Source: Thermothelomyces thermophilus ATCC 42464 (lineage: Eukaryota > Ascomycota > Sordariomycetes > Sordariales > Chaetomiaceae). From it: a stretch of DNA of 64,000 nt. Positions 1-12,209 of this stretch are shown one piece after another; the first letter of the stretch is position 1; every line of letters starts with the position of its first letter. The notes beneath the pieces are model-generated. The model saw only the letters and a program-made list of their open reading frames with translations, did not search any database and had not been told where the DNA came from. A program made the translations under genes and the position numbers. The DNA lies in NCBI RefSeq assembly GCF_000226095.1, contig NC_016472.1:3596001-3660000 (forward strand), given 5' to 3'.

Positions 1-3000
1 TAGAAGCGGTTAGCAATAGGTAGGGGCTAGAGGAGTCCTTGTCATAATTAATGTAAAACCTTAGCCCTTCGATATATATGACAATTCCTTATAAATCTCC
101 TTATGTCCGGGGATATAAAGTCCTAATAATAGTCCCATTAGAGCATTTTAAATAACCTATTCCTCCCTAGGTAGCCTGACATAGGGGAATTATAGATATA
201 TTAAAGAATAGTAGTTATAAGCAGCTTCTATATAAGAAGCTAAAGTCTACCCTAGAACTAAAGGGTACCTTATATATTAAGGGAGTAATTTATAATCTAG
301 GTGTATATTACGTTTACCTCCTTTGGAAATTTTCGGGCCCTGTCTTAGATAGTCTAGAGCTAGTATATATAATGTTTATCTTTAATAACTCCCTTATCCT
401 ATAAGGCTATAAGCCATATATCTACGAAAATGGTACTCCCCTTTAATAGATAGTATATTTTAGGTAATGATAAGGTACCGGTTATATCTATCTAAATAGT
501 AGAGAGGAGTTATACTATATACTATATATCCTTAGGGTAATCTTATTTATAGTAGGACAGGGTATTAGGATGGGAAGCTTATAATCCCGGTTAGTAACGA
601 AGTTTAAAGTTAAAGAGGGAGAGTATTTTGGCCTATTAAGCTTACTATTTACTAATTAAACGAGGCTAAGAGAAGTATTTAAGGTTCTTATAGTTAGTTA
701 GGATCTAAAAGGGGGTAGTAATACTATAAAGCTTAGCTAACTAGGCCTTTAGATACGAGATGATTATAAGCAGTTCCTTGTTATAGATCGTATAGTTCCG
801 TTCGGCTAGGGACAATTTTATAGAATAGTAGGCCATAAGATATAGGACCCTATCTTCCCCCTGTTAGGATAAACACCCTCCTAACGCTATCCTAGAGCAA
901 TCCGCCTCGAATACCGTCTCCTGTTTAGGATCCTATTATACTAGGACAGGTTCCGATATAAAGGCCGTCTTAAGAGCTTTAAAGGCCCCTTGTTCCTTAG
1001 TCCCCTACCGAAATAGGGTGTTCTTACGAGTTAATCGTATTAAAGGTATAGTTAACTTAGAGAAGTTAGGGATAAACTCTTAATAGAAGTTTACAAACCC
1101 TAGGAAACTCTATACTCCCTAAACCTTATATAGTACCTCCTACTTGTAGATAGTAGCTAGCTTTTTAGGGTCTAGGTAAACCTAAGCCCCTACCTCTACA
1201 ATATAACTAAGATATTTGACTTCTTTTATAACGAATATATACTTCTTAAGATCTAATATAAGTCTTACTTTCTATAGCCTTTAGAGTATATCCTTTACCT
1301 ACCTTATATGATCTTTTTTACTATTTAATATATAGATTAAAATGTTATTAAGGTATATTATTATAAAGTCTCCGAGTATTAGGCTAAGAGTGTTATTAAT
1401 ATATTATTAGAAAGTTATAGGTATACCTATAAGTCTAAAGGGGTAGATAAACTACTTAAAGAGGCTAAACTAGGTCTAGAATGCTATTAAATACTTATAA
1501 CCCTTTATAATCTAGATATAATAGAAGGCTACCTAGATATTAAGCTTTATAAACTACTTAGCTCTAGCTAGGGAGTAAAGCGTTTCCTTAATAAGTAAAA
1601 GAGGGTACTAATCTTACTTTATAATCTTATTTAACGCCCGATAGTTAATATAGAACCTTTATCCTCTGTTTACTTTCTTTACTAGGAGGACAGGAGCAAT
1701 AGCTAAAGAGGAGCTAGCTTAGATCTATTCCTTATCTAGTAAGTTAACGACTTACTTTCGGACTTCTAATAAATAATCTCGTAATATATTATATAGAGGT
1801 CCCTAAGGGAGTTCGGGAATCTTTCTATCCAGGCCTTCCTTTAATTTAATATAATAGTCGGCCATGCTATAATATAGGGGGAGTCTACTAGCTTTCTCCT
1901 TATTAAAGAGGTTGGCAAAGTCACGAAGTTTGTCTGGTAAGGTAACCTCTAACTCTATACCGGGCTTAGGTCGGGTGCCCCCCTTTCCTAGGCCGTCTCC
2001 GTCAAATTGGCGTCTTGATTCTAGGATAGTTATTATCTCCTAGATGTTAGTAACTAGGAAGGTATTAGAAGTTTTCTTTTTCTATACCTTCTATACTATA
2101 CCTATAAAGACTATACCTATTATTTAGGAGATTCCCATTTATCTAGGCCGCAAAGAGATCTCATGGATAAGTAGTCTTAGTTATATTTTAATCTTAAGAA
2201 CGCCTATATATATATCTAGTATAACTTCCTAGTATTTTATCTATAGAAGGTCTAGTATAATGTTATATATAAGTCCTAGGACTATATGGAACACGGCCTA
2301 GCTCTCCTAGCTATCGATATCTATTATAATATAGGCTATCCGAGTAATCTTCCAGTCTAGTTATAGCCTAGTTATAGTCCTAAGGGTATATATAGTAGGT
2401 AAACTAATCTACTTAATTCTAAGCTTCTAGTATATTCTCTTGCTAATTACATTATAGCTAGAATATCTACTATTTACTTAAGCATTTATAAAGCCGATAG
2501 AGTTAAAGAAGATTAGAATAAGAAAAGGAGGTCTATCTATTCTTTTACTAATCTCTATAAACTCGTCTTCTAGGTAGTTATAGTCTTCTAGCCCCCTTAT
2601 AAGACTTTGCTTAGGGGTTACTCTTTTCTCTGCTCCCCGTCTTCTTCGTTAGACAAGTTATTATCTTCTTTCTAATCCTTAGCCTCTAAGGTAGTAATGT
2701 CAGTTCTCGACCAGTTCTACTATACTAGCCTTAAGGTAAGGGTAAAGTTATATTTAGTAATAAAGTAACCCTTCTACCTATACTAGATATATACTCTAGT
2801 TACCTATTAGGCTATATATACTTCTAGACTAACCTATTTTGCCTATAGGGCATTACCCTTATATTTTCCTGCCCTATCCTTATTAGGTCCCTTTTTCTCT
2901 AGGTTAGTATATAATAAGTTAATTTCGGTTATTAATATATCTCTATCTATATCCTTCTCTCTCTATAGTTTAGGTACTACCTACTACCCTTATATTTACT

Positions 3001-3850
3001 AATACTTATCGCTAAGCCAAAGAGCCTTAAGATCTATAGTAATCTTATAATATTTTTTGACTACTATTATATGGTTATCCTAAGGAATTTCTTGTCCGAC
3101 CATTATATATTTAAGTTTTAGAGAGAGACATTATTATAATTTAATTAGGTATAGCTTATCACTCTATAGAAGGCCACCTACCTTTAATAGCTTAGCCTTA
3201 AACCAAACAATAAAGATAATAAACGGTTTATTATCTCTCTATTATAAGAATTCTAGTTCCGATAAGACTACTATCTTCTTATAGGGGTTAGAGAAGATAT
3301 TCTTAAGATATTAGAGGAACTTAATCAGGTTATACCTAACTTTTAAGCCTATAGATTTATAGTAGGCTGTAACTCGGGTCTATACCTAGCGTATAAGGTT
3401 TCCCTAGATAAAGACCTACTAGTTATAGTTAGAGCTAATAAAATCTCTATCAGCTATAAGGACATATTCTATCGTGCTCTTCCATACTATAAAGAGTTCC
3501 TTTTTACCGTCGAAAGGTTATCCGGTTAGGAGACGCTTCTGCTACGGCCGTTAAGCTTCAAGGGGTACCCTAGCCGACTTAGGAGCCGGGATAGATTAGG
3601 TTTAGAATGCCTAGAGGGTGTCAATTATAGTATTCTACTATTCTACTACTACTTAAAGGGAGTAAATAAGCTCTTATAATTCTACTAAGCCTAAGGGCCT
3701 ATATACTCCTGAATCTACTATAACTATATTATTAATAACTCCCTTAAGGAGTTACTACTAGTAATAAAGGTAGTCAAAATATAATATATTAGCCTTATAG
3801 TAACTATAGATAAACATATAATGTTCCATTTAACTACCTTAGGGAGGAAA
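1..3850 (-). mobile_element. RIP-damaged Ty3/gypsy retrotransposon remnant (pol and probably gag)
   Basis: The minus strand can be read as a broken gypsy reverse transcriptase between about 1195 and 1440. A PFRLIGIPITF stretch (the PFGLT-APATF motif of the family) leads into YLNNILIY at about 1337-1357, where the two catalytic aspartates of YLDD have become asparagines, as expected from G-to-A change on the coding strand. Stops interrupt the frame every few dozen codons. Minus-strand order then puts RNase H and integrase below 1.2 kb and protease/gag above about 2 kb, but I could not identify those domains individually. The left end is cut by the window. The right end is unclear; the ATATAT-containing segment near 3890 may be part of an LTR. 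This copy is not closely similar to the chromovirus copies at 7.7-27 kb. Confidence 0.82.
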
Positions 3851-4097
3851 AAGAGGAAAAATATGAGAGTTATACAAAGGAGTGCCTTTTAACCAATATA
3901 TATATATATGACCCGGGTAGGGCCTGGTTAGGCTCCAGGTCGGGCGCTAACCAGGCCTTGGCCGTGTATCTAACGGACAAGTTATAAACGAGTAACGAAC
4001 GCTCTACAGACCTATAGGGCGTATGTAAGTAAGGCAGGGTAGGTCTATTCCAGTGCCTGGGTAAAGCCCAGGCATTGTCTAGCCCGGGTATAGCCTA
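3851..4097. other. GC-richer spacer between the gypsy remnant and the minisatellite
   Basis: No reading frame or RNA gene is recognised here. A run of alternating TA near 3897-3910 is followed by a GC-rich stretch with repeated GGCCTGG/CCAGGC words, some facing each other, which could be the end of an LTR or part of a ribosomal intergenic spacer. Composition changes abruptly from the AT-rich element to the left. Confidence 0.4.
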
Positions 4098-4954
4098 GGC
4101 CTATAATACCTACCTTATACCTATCCTAACTAACCTACCCTATACCGACCTACCCTATACCTTACCTATCTTACCTACCCTATACCTAGCTAACCTACCC
4201 TATACCCTACCTATCCTACCTACCCTATACTTAGCCGACCTACCTTATACCCTACCTATTCTACCTACCCTATACCTAGCCTAACTAACCTATCCTATAC
4301 TAACCTATCCTATACCTTACTTAACCAACCTACCCTATACCTAGCCTACCTACCCTATACCTTACCTAGCCGACCTACCCTATACCCTATCCTCCTAACC
4401 GACCTACCCTATATCTAACCTACCTACCCTATACCCGGCCTAGCTAACCTACCTTATACCTAGCCTAGCCAACCTACCCTATACCCTGCCTAACTAACCT
4501 ACCCTATACCTAGCTAACCTACTTTACACCCTGCCTAACTAACCTACTCTATACCTAGCCTACCTACCCTATACCCTGCCTAGCCGACCTACCCTATACC
4601 CTATCCTCCTAACCGACCTACCTTATACCTAACCTACCTACCCTATACCTAGCCTACCTACCCTATACCTAGCCTACCTACCCTATACCTAGCCTAACCG
4701 ACCTACCTTATACTAACCTACCCTATACCCTACCTAACTAACCTACCCTATACCTAACCTAGCTAACCTACCCTATACCCTATCCTCTTAACCGACCTAC
4801 CCTATACTAATCTACCCTATACCTAGCCTACCTACCTTATACCCTATCCTCCTAACCTACCTACCTTACTCCTAACTAACCTACCCTACTCCCTAACCTA
4901 CCTACCCTATACCTAGCCTACCTACCCTATACCTTATCCTCTTAACCGACCTAC
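4098..4954. repeat. Degenerate C-rich minisatellite, core CCTACCCTATACC
   Basis: About 860 bases are built from variants of CCTACCCTATACC joined by short linkers (TAGC, TAACTAA, CTAACCGA), giving units of roughly 13-22 bases. Single-base changes and unit-length changes are common, so the array is old. It is strongly strand-asymmetric (C-rich on the plus strand). It lies just beyond the 3' end of the minus-strand 28S fragment, which is where the intergenic spacer of an rDNA unit would be. I therefore infer that these are spacer repeats rather than a telomere-derived array: the core is not CCCTAA. Confidence 0.75.
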
Positions 4955-5194
4955 CCTACACTGCCTCCTAGGATATAGGGGCAGGACTTTAAACGTAGGC
5001 GCCTGCCCCCTAAAACCTCTAAGAGGCCTAGGCCTCCCCGCCCTTACGTCCCTTTCTCCCACCCGACCTACCCTATACCTACGGCCGGCTAAAGGACCTA
5101 GGAGCGTACAAACGCACGGCACTACTTCTTAATCCCCTTAAGGCCTCCCCTGTAAGGCTCGCCCGGCTGTTCTACCGGCAGGCTCTCGCTAGGA
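4955..5194. other. Probable rDNA intergenic spacer next to the 28S 3' end
   Basis: GC-rich unique sequence lies between the minisatellite and the 28S 3' terminus. It shows no coding signal: a 62-residue open frame on the minus strand is low-complexity and arginine-rich and looks accidental. Its position downstream of the large-subunit rRNA gene suggests external or intergenic spacer. This rests only on adjacency. Confidence 0.45.
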
Positions 5195-7695
5195 AATCTA
5201 GGCAAAGGAAGGCTTACCTTTAGCAGATCGTAATAACAAGGCTACTCTACTACTTATAGAACCCTTTTTTATATCTAAGTCGTCTGTAAAGGATTTGATC
5301 CTACACGTATCGAAATTGTAATACGCGAATTACCGCCGGCCAACTTCAAGGCTAGTAGAGGAATCGCTTACTAGGATACGAGGCCGGAGCCTATTCTTAT
5401 ACGTCTATAACGTATAGGTAGTATTATCGTATTCTGGTATAGATTCTGACTTAGAGGCGTTTAGCTATTATCTAGCAGATGGTAGCTTTATAGCACTGCC
5501 TAGTCGGATAACCGTAAAAACTAATTATCTAAATTAGTAGTTCCTCTCGTATTAAGCTAAATTACCATTACGATAAGTTCATTAGTAAGGTAAAACTAAC
5601 CTATCTTACGATAGTCTAAACCTAGCTTATATTCTCTATTAGTAGGTAAACAATCTAACGCTTACCGAATTCTGCTTTAGTATAATAGGAAGAGCTAATA
5701 TCAAAGGATTAAAAAGCGACGTTACTATAAACGTTTAGCCGCTATAAGCTAGTTATCCCTATAGTAACTTTTCTAGCACCTCTAACCTTAAATTTCAAGG
5801 GACTAAAGGATCGATAGGCTATACTTTTATAGTTTATATTTACACTAAAAATCAAAATTAAGGGGACTTTTACCCTTTTATTCCATTAGAGATTTCTATT
5901 CTCTATAAGCCCCCCTTAGGATACCTACGTTATAGTTTAATAGATATACCGCCCTAGCTAAACTCCCTACCTAATAATGTCTTTAACCTAGGTCAGCCTG
6001 TAAAGGACCTTAAAACCAGAAGTTAGATAGAAATCTAGCCCTACTTTATTAAATAAGTAAAAAAATAATAGGAGTAGTAGTATTTTACTAGTACCAAAGC
6101 TCCTACCTATTCTATACCTCCTATATCTTTTTATAATATCAAACTAGAGTCAAGCTTAATAGGGTCTTCTTTCCCTACTAATTTTGCTAAGCCTGTTCCC
6201 TTAGCTATAGTTTTACTAGATAGTAGATAGGAATAGTAAGAATCTTATTAATCTATTTATATACGTTACTAATTAGATGACAAGGTATTTAGCTACCTTA
6301 AGAGAGTTATAGTTACTTCTACCGTTTACCTACACTTAGTTGAATTTCTTTACTTTGATATTTAAAGCACTAGGTAGAAATTATATTATATTAATACCAC
6401 TTTCTAGCTATTATAATACTATATTTTAATTAGATAGTTAGATTCCCCCTATCTATACTAGTTCTAAGTTAGTTATTAACTATATACCAAACGGCCGAAG
6501 CCTACTAAGGGCATCTATACCTAGATACTAGAAGCCCCCTACTAGTTGCCTAGCTAGAGGCGACCTACTCCTAAGGCGTCCGCCTAAAGCCTAACGTACC
6601 TAACTCTTAGAGCTAATCCTTATCCCAAAGTTACGGATCTATTTTACTAACTTCCCTTATCTATATTATTCCATTAACTAGAGGCTGTTTAGCTTAGGGA
6701 CCTACTACAATTATAAGTACAACCTAGCGTAAGAAGTATTCCCTCCTATAGATTTTTAAGGGACGTCGAGAGCGTATTAGACCTGACAAAAGTATTAGGC
6801 TCTTCCGGCCGTTAAACCTTATCTCTAGATAAACTATTTCTAGGGTAATAGATCGTTAAAAAGAAAAGAGAACTTTACCTAGGGCCCCTGCCGTTATCTC
6901 TATATTTAGTTACATTATTACGTAAAACCTATATCTAGGTGCCGGAATGTTAACCGGCTTCCCTTTTACTATATAAGGTATAAGTGTCCCTTTGAAATGG
7001 AACTTCCCTATAGCTTAGGATTAACTAACCTATGTCTAACCGCTATTTATATAAAACCTTTCCTTACTTCGGTCCTTTAAGTTCTTATTAAAGTATTTAC
7101 TATTACTACCAAGATCTATACTAGAGGCCGTTCGACCTAGGCTTATACCTTAGGCTTTGTTACTAACCTCTATAGCTACCTACTCCTTAGGGCATCGTTT
7201 CCACCCTAAGGGTAAGGTATAGGTAGGACGCTTAAACGCTATCTATTTTTAGGGCTAGTATATTTAATAGGTAAGTTATTATATAGTCCTTAGTAGATTC
7301 TAACTTCTATAGCTACCGTCTTATTATTAAGATATACTAATACCTTTTATAGTATCTAATAAGCGTTTACTCCAATACCTTAACCCTATATTCGGTTTAT
7401 CCTATATTACTAGTTTTACTTACTAAAAATAGCCTACTAGTATTAATACATTTAAAGGCCTACATTTAACTAAGTAATAAGGGCTTCTTATATATTCAAA
7501 GTTTAAGAATAGATAAAGGTTAAAAAGCGCCCCTAAGTCCCCAATTATTCGCTTTACCTTATAAAACTAAAGATAATACTATTATCCCAAGGGAAACTTT
7601 GGCAGTAACTAGCTACTAGATAGTTCGATTAGTCTTTTGCGCTTATATTTAGATTTAACGATCGATTTATATATTAGAACCGCTATAAGCCTTTA
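5195..7695 (-). pseudogene. RIP-mutated fragment of the 28S (large-subunit) rRNA gene
   Basis: Read on the plus strand, this is the reverse complement of the 3' two thirds or so of eukaryotic large-subunit rRNA. Conserved blocks are recognisable throughout: the AGCAGATCGTAATAACAAGG block at the 3' end (about 5222), the sarcin-ricin neighbourhood (about 5500-5560), the block with TAGTTATCCCTATAGTAAC (about 5750), the ATCGATAGGC block (5810), and the ACTAGATAGTTCGATTAGTC block near 7620. Most C residues in CA/CG context have become T (or G to A), so the gene cannot be functional. The 3' end is near 5195. The 5' portion (roughly the first 0.9 kb of a typical 25S/28S) is missing, because a gypsy LTR begins at 7696. 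No 5.8S, ITS or 18S sequence follows. Confidence 0.9.
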
Positions 7696-8113
7696 TATAA
7701 CAAACCTAACTCAGACTTCTTCTAAAAGGGTTCAGACGAAGGTAGATTAAACGGGACAAGCAGGCAGGTCGTCTAAGAGATTCGGTAAAGCCAAAGGGTT
7801 TATAACAACACTAGAGTTATCTCTCACAGTAATCAGCAATACTTAGTATAAGTACTATAATTATAAGTTACTATCACTAGTAAACTCTTAGAGTCTACCT
7901 AACAAGTGACTATCTATATATATATATAATCCTAGTAATCACTCCTAATTACGGTAATCGTAAGTGATCGCATAGTAGTAATTACCTTGATCGCTAGTAA
8001 GCGTAGTGATCACTGTGCTTCCTATATTATAATTAGTCCTTTCGTTCCTTCGGCTTAATTGGCCTATTTGTATTAGTAGTCTAGGTAGCATCTATATATA
8101 TATTTCTGTAATA
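7696..8113 (-). mobile_element. Chromovirus LTR 1 (divergent subtype)
   Basis: The first 250 bases or so match the other LTRs of the array: a RIP form of TGTAACGAACC at the start, then AACTCAGACTTCTTCT and the block around AAGCCAAAGGGTTTA. The second half is different, rich in GTGATC/GATCAC words (about 7930-8030), and ends GTAATA where less damaged copies end GTGACA. The element runs on the minus strand, so this is its 3' LTR. It sits directly on the truncated 5' side of the 28S fragment. Confidence 0.85.
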
Positions 8114-11100
8114 CGATGCCTTCCCTTTAAGGCTTTCAACCCGGAAGCTCTCTTTTAGGCCATTTTAAATAGCGCTAACATCCCTTACATTCCTTATATA
8201 TGTTTTTCTCCTTAGCCCCTTGTTACCCTTCGTATTATCAATTATACTATCTAATATATATAGATCCCTAGTATCTATTTGCTATAAGTGTTTAGCTTAG
8301 TTTATTTCTAATCATAGGTTTATAGTAATAGTATATTCCTATTATATAGAGTATAACTAAGTATATAAAATAATTAAAAAATCCCGTCGCTATAAGGCTT
8401 ATATATGTCAGGGTTATACTTACGATAATTCCGGCGTTCTAGTTTCTTCTTATAAGTTCCTATTTTCTTACAAGGGCACGTCTCTAATCGTAACACAGTA
8501 GATTATATTATACACGAGCAATGTCATTTAAAGGCTAAAGAGAAAGAGGCCGAAGCCTTGCTATAAGAATATCAATGCAAAGCTTCTAAGGCGTTAGCCT
8601 ATCTGACTCAGGTTCGTAAACAACAAGAGTTCCTAGTGGAGAAGGGGGCAGACATGGTTATACCGGGTTTGTCGAATCTAGACGAATTAGAGGCGGTAGA
8701 ACAGTAGGAATCGGGGGCCGTTATATAACTTAACGGTGGCGTCGACATTATTAACTAGGGCGCTATTTTTAGTTCTGTCCTAGGTTTGCCTTTGGCTAAT
8801 CTAGGTTCTACTAATAGAACTATTCTAGTTTCTTAAGGTAGTTTAAGTTCTTAACTAGTTCCTATAAGCTATCCTCTAATCCGAAATTAAGCTATTTAAT
8901 AAGATACCATAGTTCCCTATTAATAATATATAAATCTAGAATTTCTTTAATATCCTATTCTTCTTCCTTATCTTTTACTTCAATATATATAGTAACCTTA
9001 GTATTTTTTAGTACTAGTTTAAGAAGCGAAATATAAAAAACATCTATCTATAGTTATATAGATAATAGTAACGATAGTTAGTAATTAGATATCGAAATTC
9101 GTTCTTTAATAACGAAGGGTCTGACCTTTTTAAAGTCTAGCTTTGTACTTGGTTATTTAGTTCGCAGGTTTCGTACGATTAGATAGACTTTATCTCCCCT
9201 CTCTAGGCAAGGTCACTTGAGCCTATATTTATCGTAGTAGTTCTTCATTCTAGTCTTGACAAACTCGAGTTCCTTTTTAAGCTTCTTATATAGTATATAC
9301 ATTTGTTCTACTTTAACTACTGCTCTCGGCACTATAACCTCTAGTCCTTGCCTAAGGTCTGCTTTATATCTGTAGTTCGCGAAGAACGGTGTAACTTTAG
9401 TCGTTTCCGTTGGCGTTGTGTTATAAGCGAGTTATACTATTAGCAATAGTATAACCTAGTCGTCTTACTAGTAGTTAATATAAGAATAGAGATACTACTT
9501 AATAACTTGGTTTAGTCGCTCTGTTTGTCTATTAGTCTATAGGTAATATGCTATTAATAGCTTGCTATTAATGCCTAATTGTTATATTAACGCTTGCTAG
9601 AACTTCGATACGAACTTGGTATCTCTGTCGGTAATCTATTCTTACGGCTAAGCATATACTAATGTAACTTGCTAATAGATTACGTCTATTAGCTATTTAG
9701 CTATCTAGGACTTCTTATAGGGAAAGAAGTATGCTTATTTAGTTAGGCGATCTACTATAGTAAGAATACTATTATAGGTTACTCTTATAGCTATATCTCT
9801 AGATTCTAGTAGCTTTATAATAAAGTCTATTGTAACCGAGCTCTATAGTTTATTAGCTATTAGTAGTAGCTAAAGTAGCCTATATAGCTTATATCGTGCC
9901 ATTTTGCTTCAATTACAAATGTTATAGTTCCGTATAACTTCCTTAACCCGTGCCGTTAACTATAGAAAGTCGTAGTATTTCTTGACTTATACGACAGTCT
10001 TCGTAACTCCTTTATGTCCTCCGAGTTTCGACTCGTAGAGTTCTCGAATCATCCGTAGCTATTAATCCCCGTTATAGATATATACTTTGCCTCGGTACTA
10101 GAGTTTTCTATCTCTTTCTTCTACTCCATTAGGTACTAGTGGTCTAGGTGCTGCTTAGTACTATGCCTCGTTAATTCTTTCTTCTTAAAGGATTATATAG
10201 CATTCTAGGAACGAGTTAAGTAGATCATCTTCTATAGGTATCTACGTTTCGTAATATAGCGTTCTATCTATTTGTTCCTTGAATAATAGTAGTATTATTT
10301 CCGTTCGTCCTTCTATATAATCCGTTTGTCGGCTTAAAGCATCCGCTTATACGGTCTCTTTGCCTTTCTTATAACAGATCTTAAAATTAAATTCTACAAG
10401 GAATTCTACCTATTATATTTATTGTCTATTAAGCTCCTTCGTCATTATAAAGTATTATAGATTCTTATAATCTATATATACTTATATTAGTTTAATTATA
10501 CTACTAAGGTATAGTTATTATTCCTTAAAAGCTTTAATAATCGTAAGTAGTTCCTTATTATAGATTAGATAATTAAGACATAGTCTATCGAGCTTCTTTA
10601 AAAAAAAGGTTATAGAATATAGCTTCCCTTATCTGTCTTGTTATCCTAATTATCTTCTAATAGCATAGTCTAAAGCGTCCGTTTCTACCTCGAATAGCTT
10701 CTTAGGGTCTAGTAGTACTAGTACTAGATCTTTAGTAATGGTATCACGGATCTATATAAATACTTGCTTATACTATTCTTCCCATTAGAATTTAGCATTC
10801 TTCTTTATAAGTTTGTATAAAGGTCATACGATCGCTCTAAAGTTCCTAATAAACATTTAGTAGAAGTTCGTAAATCCGATGAAGCTTCGTATTTCCATAA
10901 CTGATGTTGGTCGTAGCTACTCCTTAATGGCTTTAACCTTTAAAGGTTCTATCTAGATTTATCCTAGGGATATTTTATATCCTAAAAATACCGTTTTTCT
11001 AATGTAGAATTCGCTCTTTTCCTTATTAACTAATGGTTTATACGCGTATAGCGCGTCTAGCACTACTTTTATATACTTCTGGTGTTCGTCTATCGTCTTA

Positions 11101-11757
11101 GAGAAGATAAGTATATCGTCGAGATAATATACTATAAATTTATTAAGAAAGGGTCGGATAGCTTGATCAATCAGGGCTTAGAACGTTACTAGCGCGTTTG
11201 TAAGTCTAAATAGCATGACAAGGTACTTATAGTAGCTATAGGGTATCCTAAAGGCCGTTTTCCACTCGTTACCTTCTTTGATCTATATATAGTTATAAGC
11301 TAATAGTAAGTCAAGACGCGTAAAATATTAGGCTCCTACTAACTAATTTCGGAGCCGTGAGATTAGCGGTAACAGGTATCGGTTTTTTATAGTCTGTTTG
11401 TTAAGTTGCCAATAGTTAACGTATAACTATAGCTTTCTATCTTTCTTAGGTATAAATAGGATTAGGTAGCTTGCTAGCAATGTTGATAGGTAGATATATC
11501 CTCTTCGAAGGTTTTCCTCTAAATATCACTTAAGTTCTTCATTCTATATCTAGCTTATATAGTAAATCTTAAAGAACTTTAGTCATACTCCTTCCTTAAG
11601 CTTGATCTCGTAATCCTATAGGCCGTGTTCTAGTAATCCTTTTAGATGCTTCGTTTCGAATGCTAGGTATCCTTCGTATTCTTTCGGTACTTCCCTAGTC
11701 TTGTCTCGTCTCTCGGTTTTCTAATAGTATATAAACTTAGTTCTATCTATAGTAATA
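8114..11757 (-). mobile_element. Chromovirus internal segment A (pol only, gag lost)
   Basis: Minus-strand pol relic of a Ty3/gypsy chromovirus. From high to low coordinate: reverse transcriptase with an intact YYLDDI codon block at 11111-11130, RNase H, integrase (about 9.1-9.9 kb), and a chromodomain-like tail (about 8.85-9.0 kb: ILDLYIINREL, then a Y-L-I-K pattern). Many stops come from TGG/CAG-to-TAG change. The gag and protease part present in copy C is missing, and LTR 2 abuts the pol sequence directly at 11757. The part between the chromodomain and LTR 1 differs from copies B and C and carries its own antisense frame. Confidence 0.88.
8525..8757 (+). pseudogene. Antisense ORF relic in chromovirus copy A (coiled-coil-like)
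   Basis: On the strand opposite to pol, a frame with only a few TAG/TAA stops encodes a charged, helical-looking protein (KAKEKEAEALL, then LTQVRKQQEFLVEKGADMV, then NLDELEAVEQ). Most stops sit where CAG or TGG would become TAG/TAA under RIP. The general style (Glu/Lys/Leu-rich helix followed by a G-L-x-N-L-D-E-L-E motif) resembles small proteins that I remember as common near retroelements in related fungi. I cannot name a family or a function. Confidence 0.5.
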
Positions 11758-12209
11758 TATAACAAACCTAACTTAGACTTCTTCTAAAAGGGTTCAGACG
11801 AAGGTAGATTAAGCAGGACAAGTAAGCAGGTCGTCTAAGGGATTTAGTAAAGCCAAAAGGTTTATAACAACACTAAAGTTATCTCTTACAGTAATTAGCA
11901 ATACTTGGTATAAGTATTATAATTATAGGTTACTATTACCGGTAAACTCCTAGAGTCTACTATAACGAGTGACTATTTATATATATATATACTTCCGTCG
12001 ATCGCTTATAGTCCCCTTCTATCCTATCTTTAGATCGCCTTTAGTAGCTAGCTATCCTCTGCTATCTTTCCCTTTTAGCAATTGTTCGCCTGTGGTAGCC
12101 TGCGCTCCCTAGCGATCCTGTGTTAGCCTCGCTTTGTGCCCTTCTTGATTGGTAGCTCATTTAGCCTGCTATACTCTATTGGGTTGCGATATATAGTTGG
12201 CTTGTGATA
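11758..12209 (-). mobile_element. Chromovirus LTR 2
   Basis: A full-length LTR of about 450 bases with RIP-altered ends (TATAAC at the left, GTGATA at the right) that correspond to TGTAAC...GTGACA. It matches LTRs 3-5 along its whole length, including the CTAGCTATCCTCTGCTATC block. It serves segment A on its left and segment B on its right, so the two neighbours share one LTR. Confidence 0.87.

Noticed and set aside
4098-4954. Telomeric or subtelomeric array
   Set aside because: The core CCTACCCTATACC is not CCCTAA and the DNA continues on both sides with rDNA and retroelements; an IGS-like minisatellite fits better.
4098-4954. CRISPR array
   Set aside because: Eukaryotic context, units of 13-22 bases without unique spacers.
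4934-5122. 62-codon minus-strand frame next to the minisatellite
   Set aside because: Arg/Gly-rich product of GC-rich repeat-like DNA, with no family pattern.
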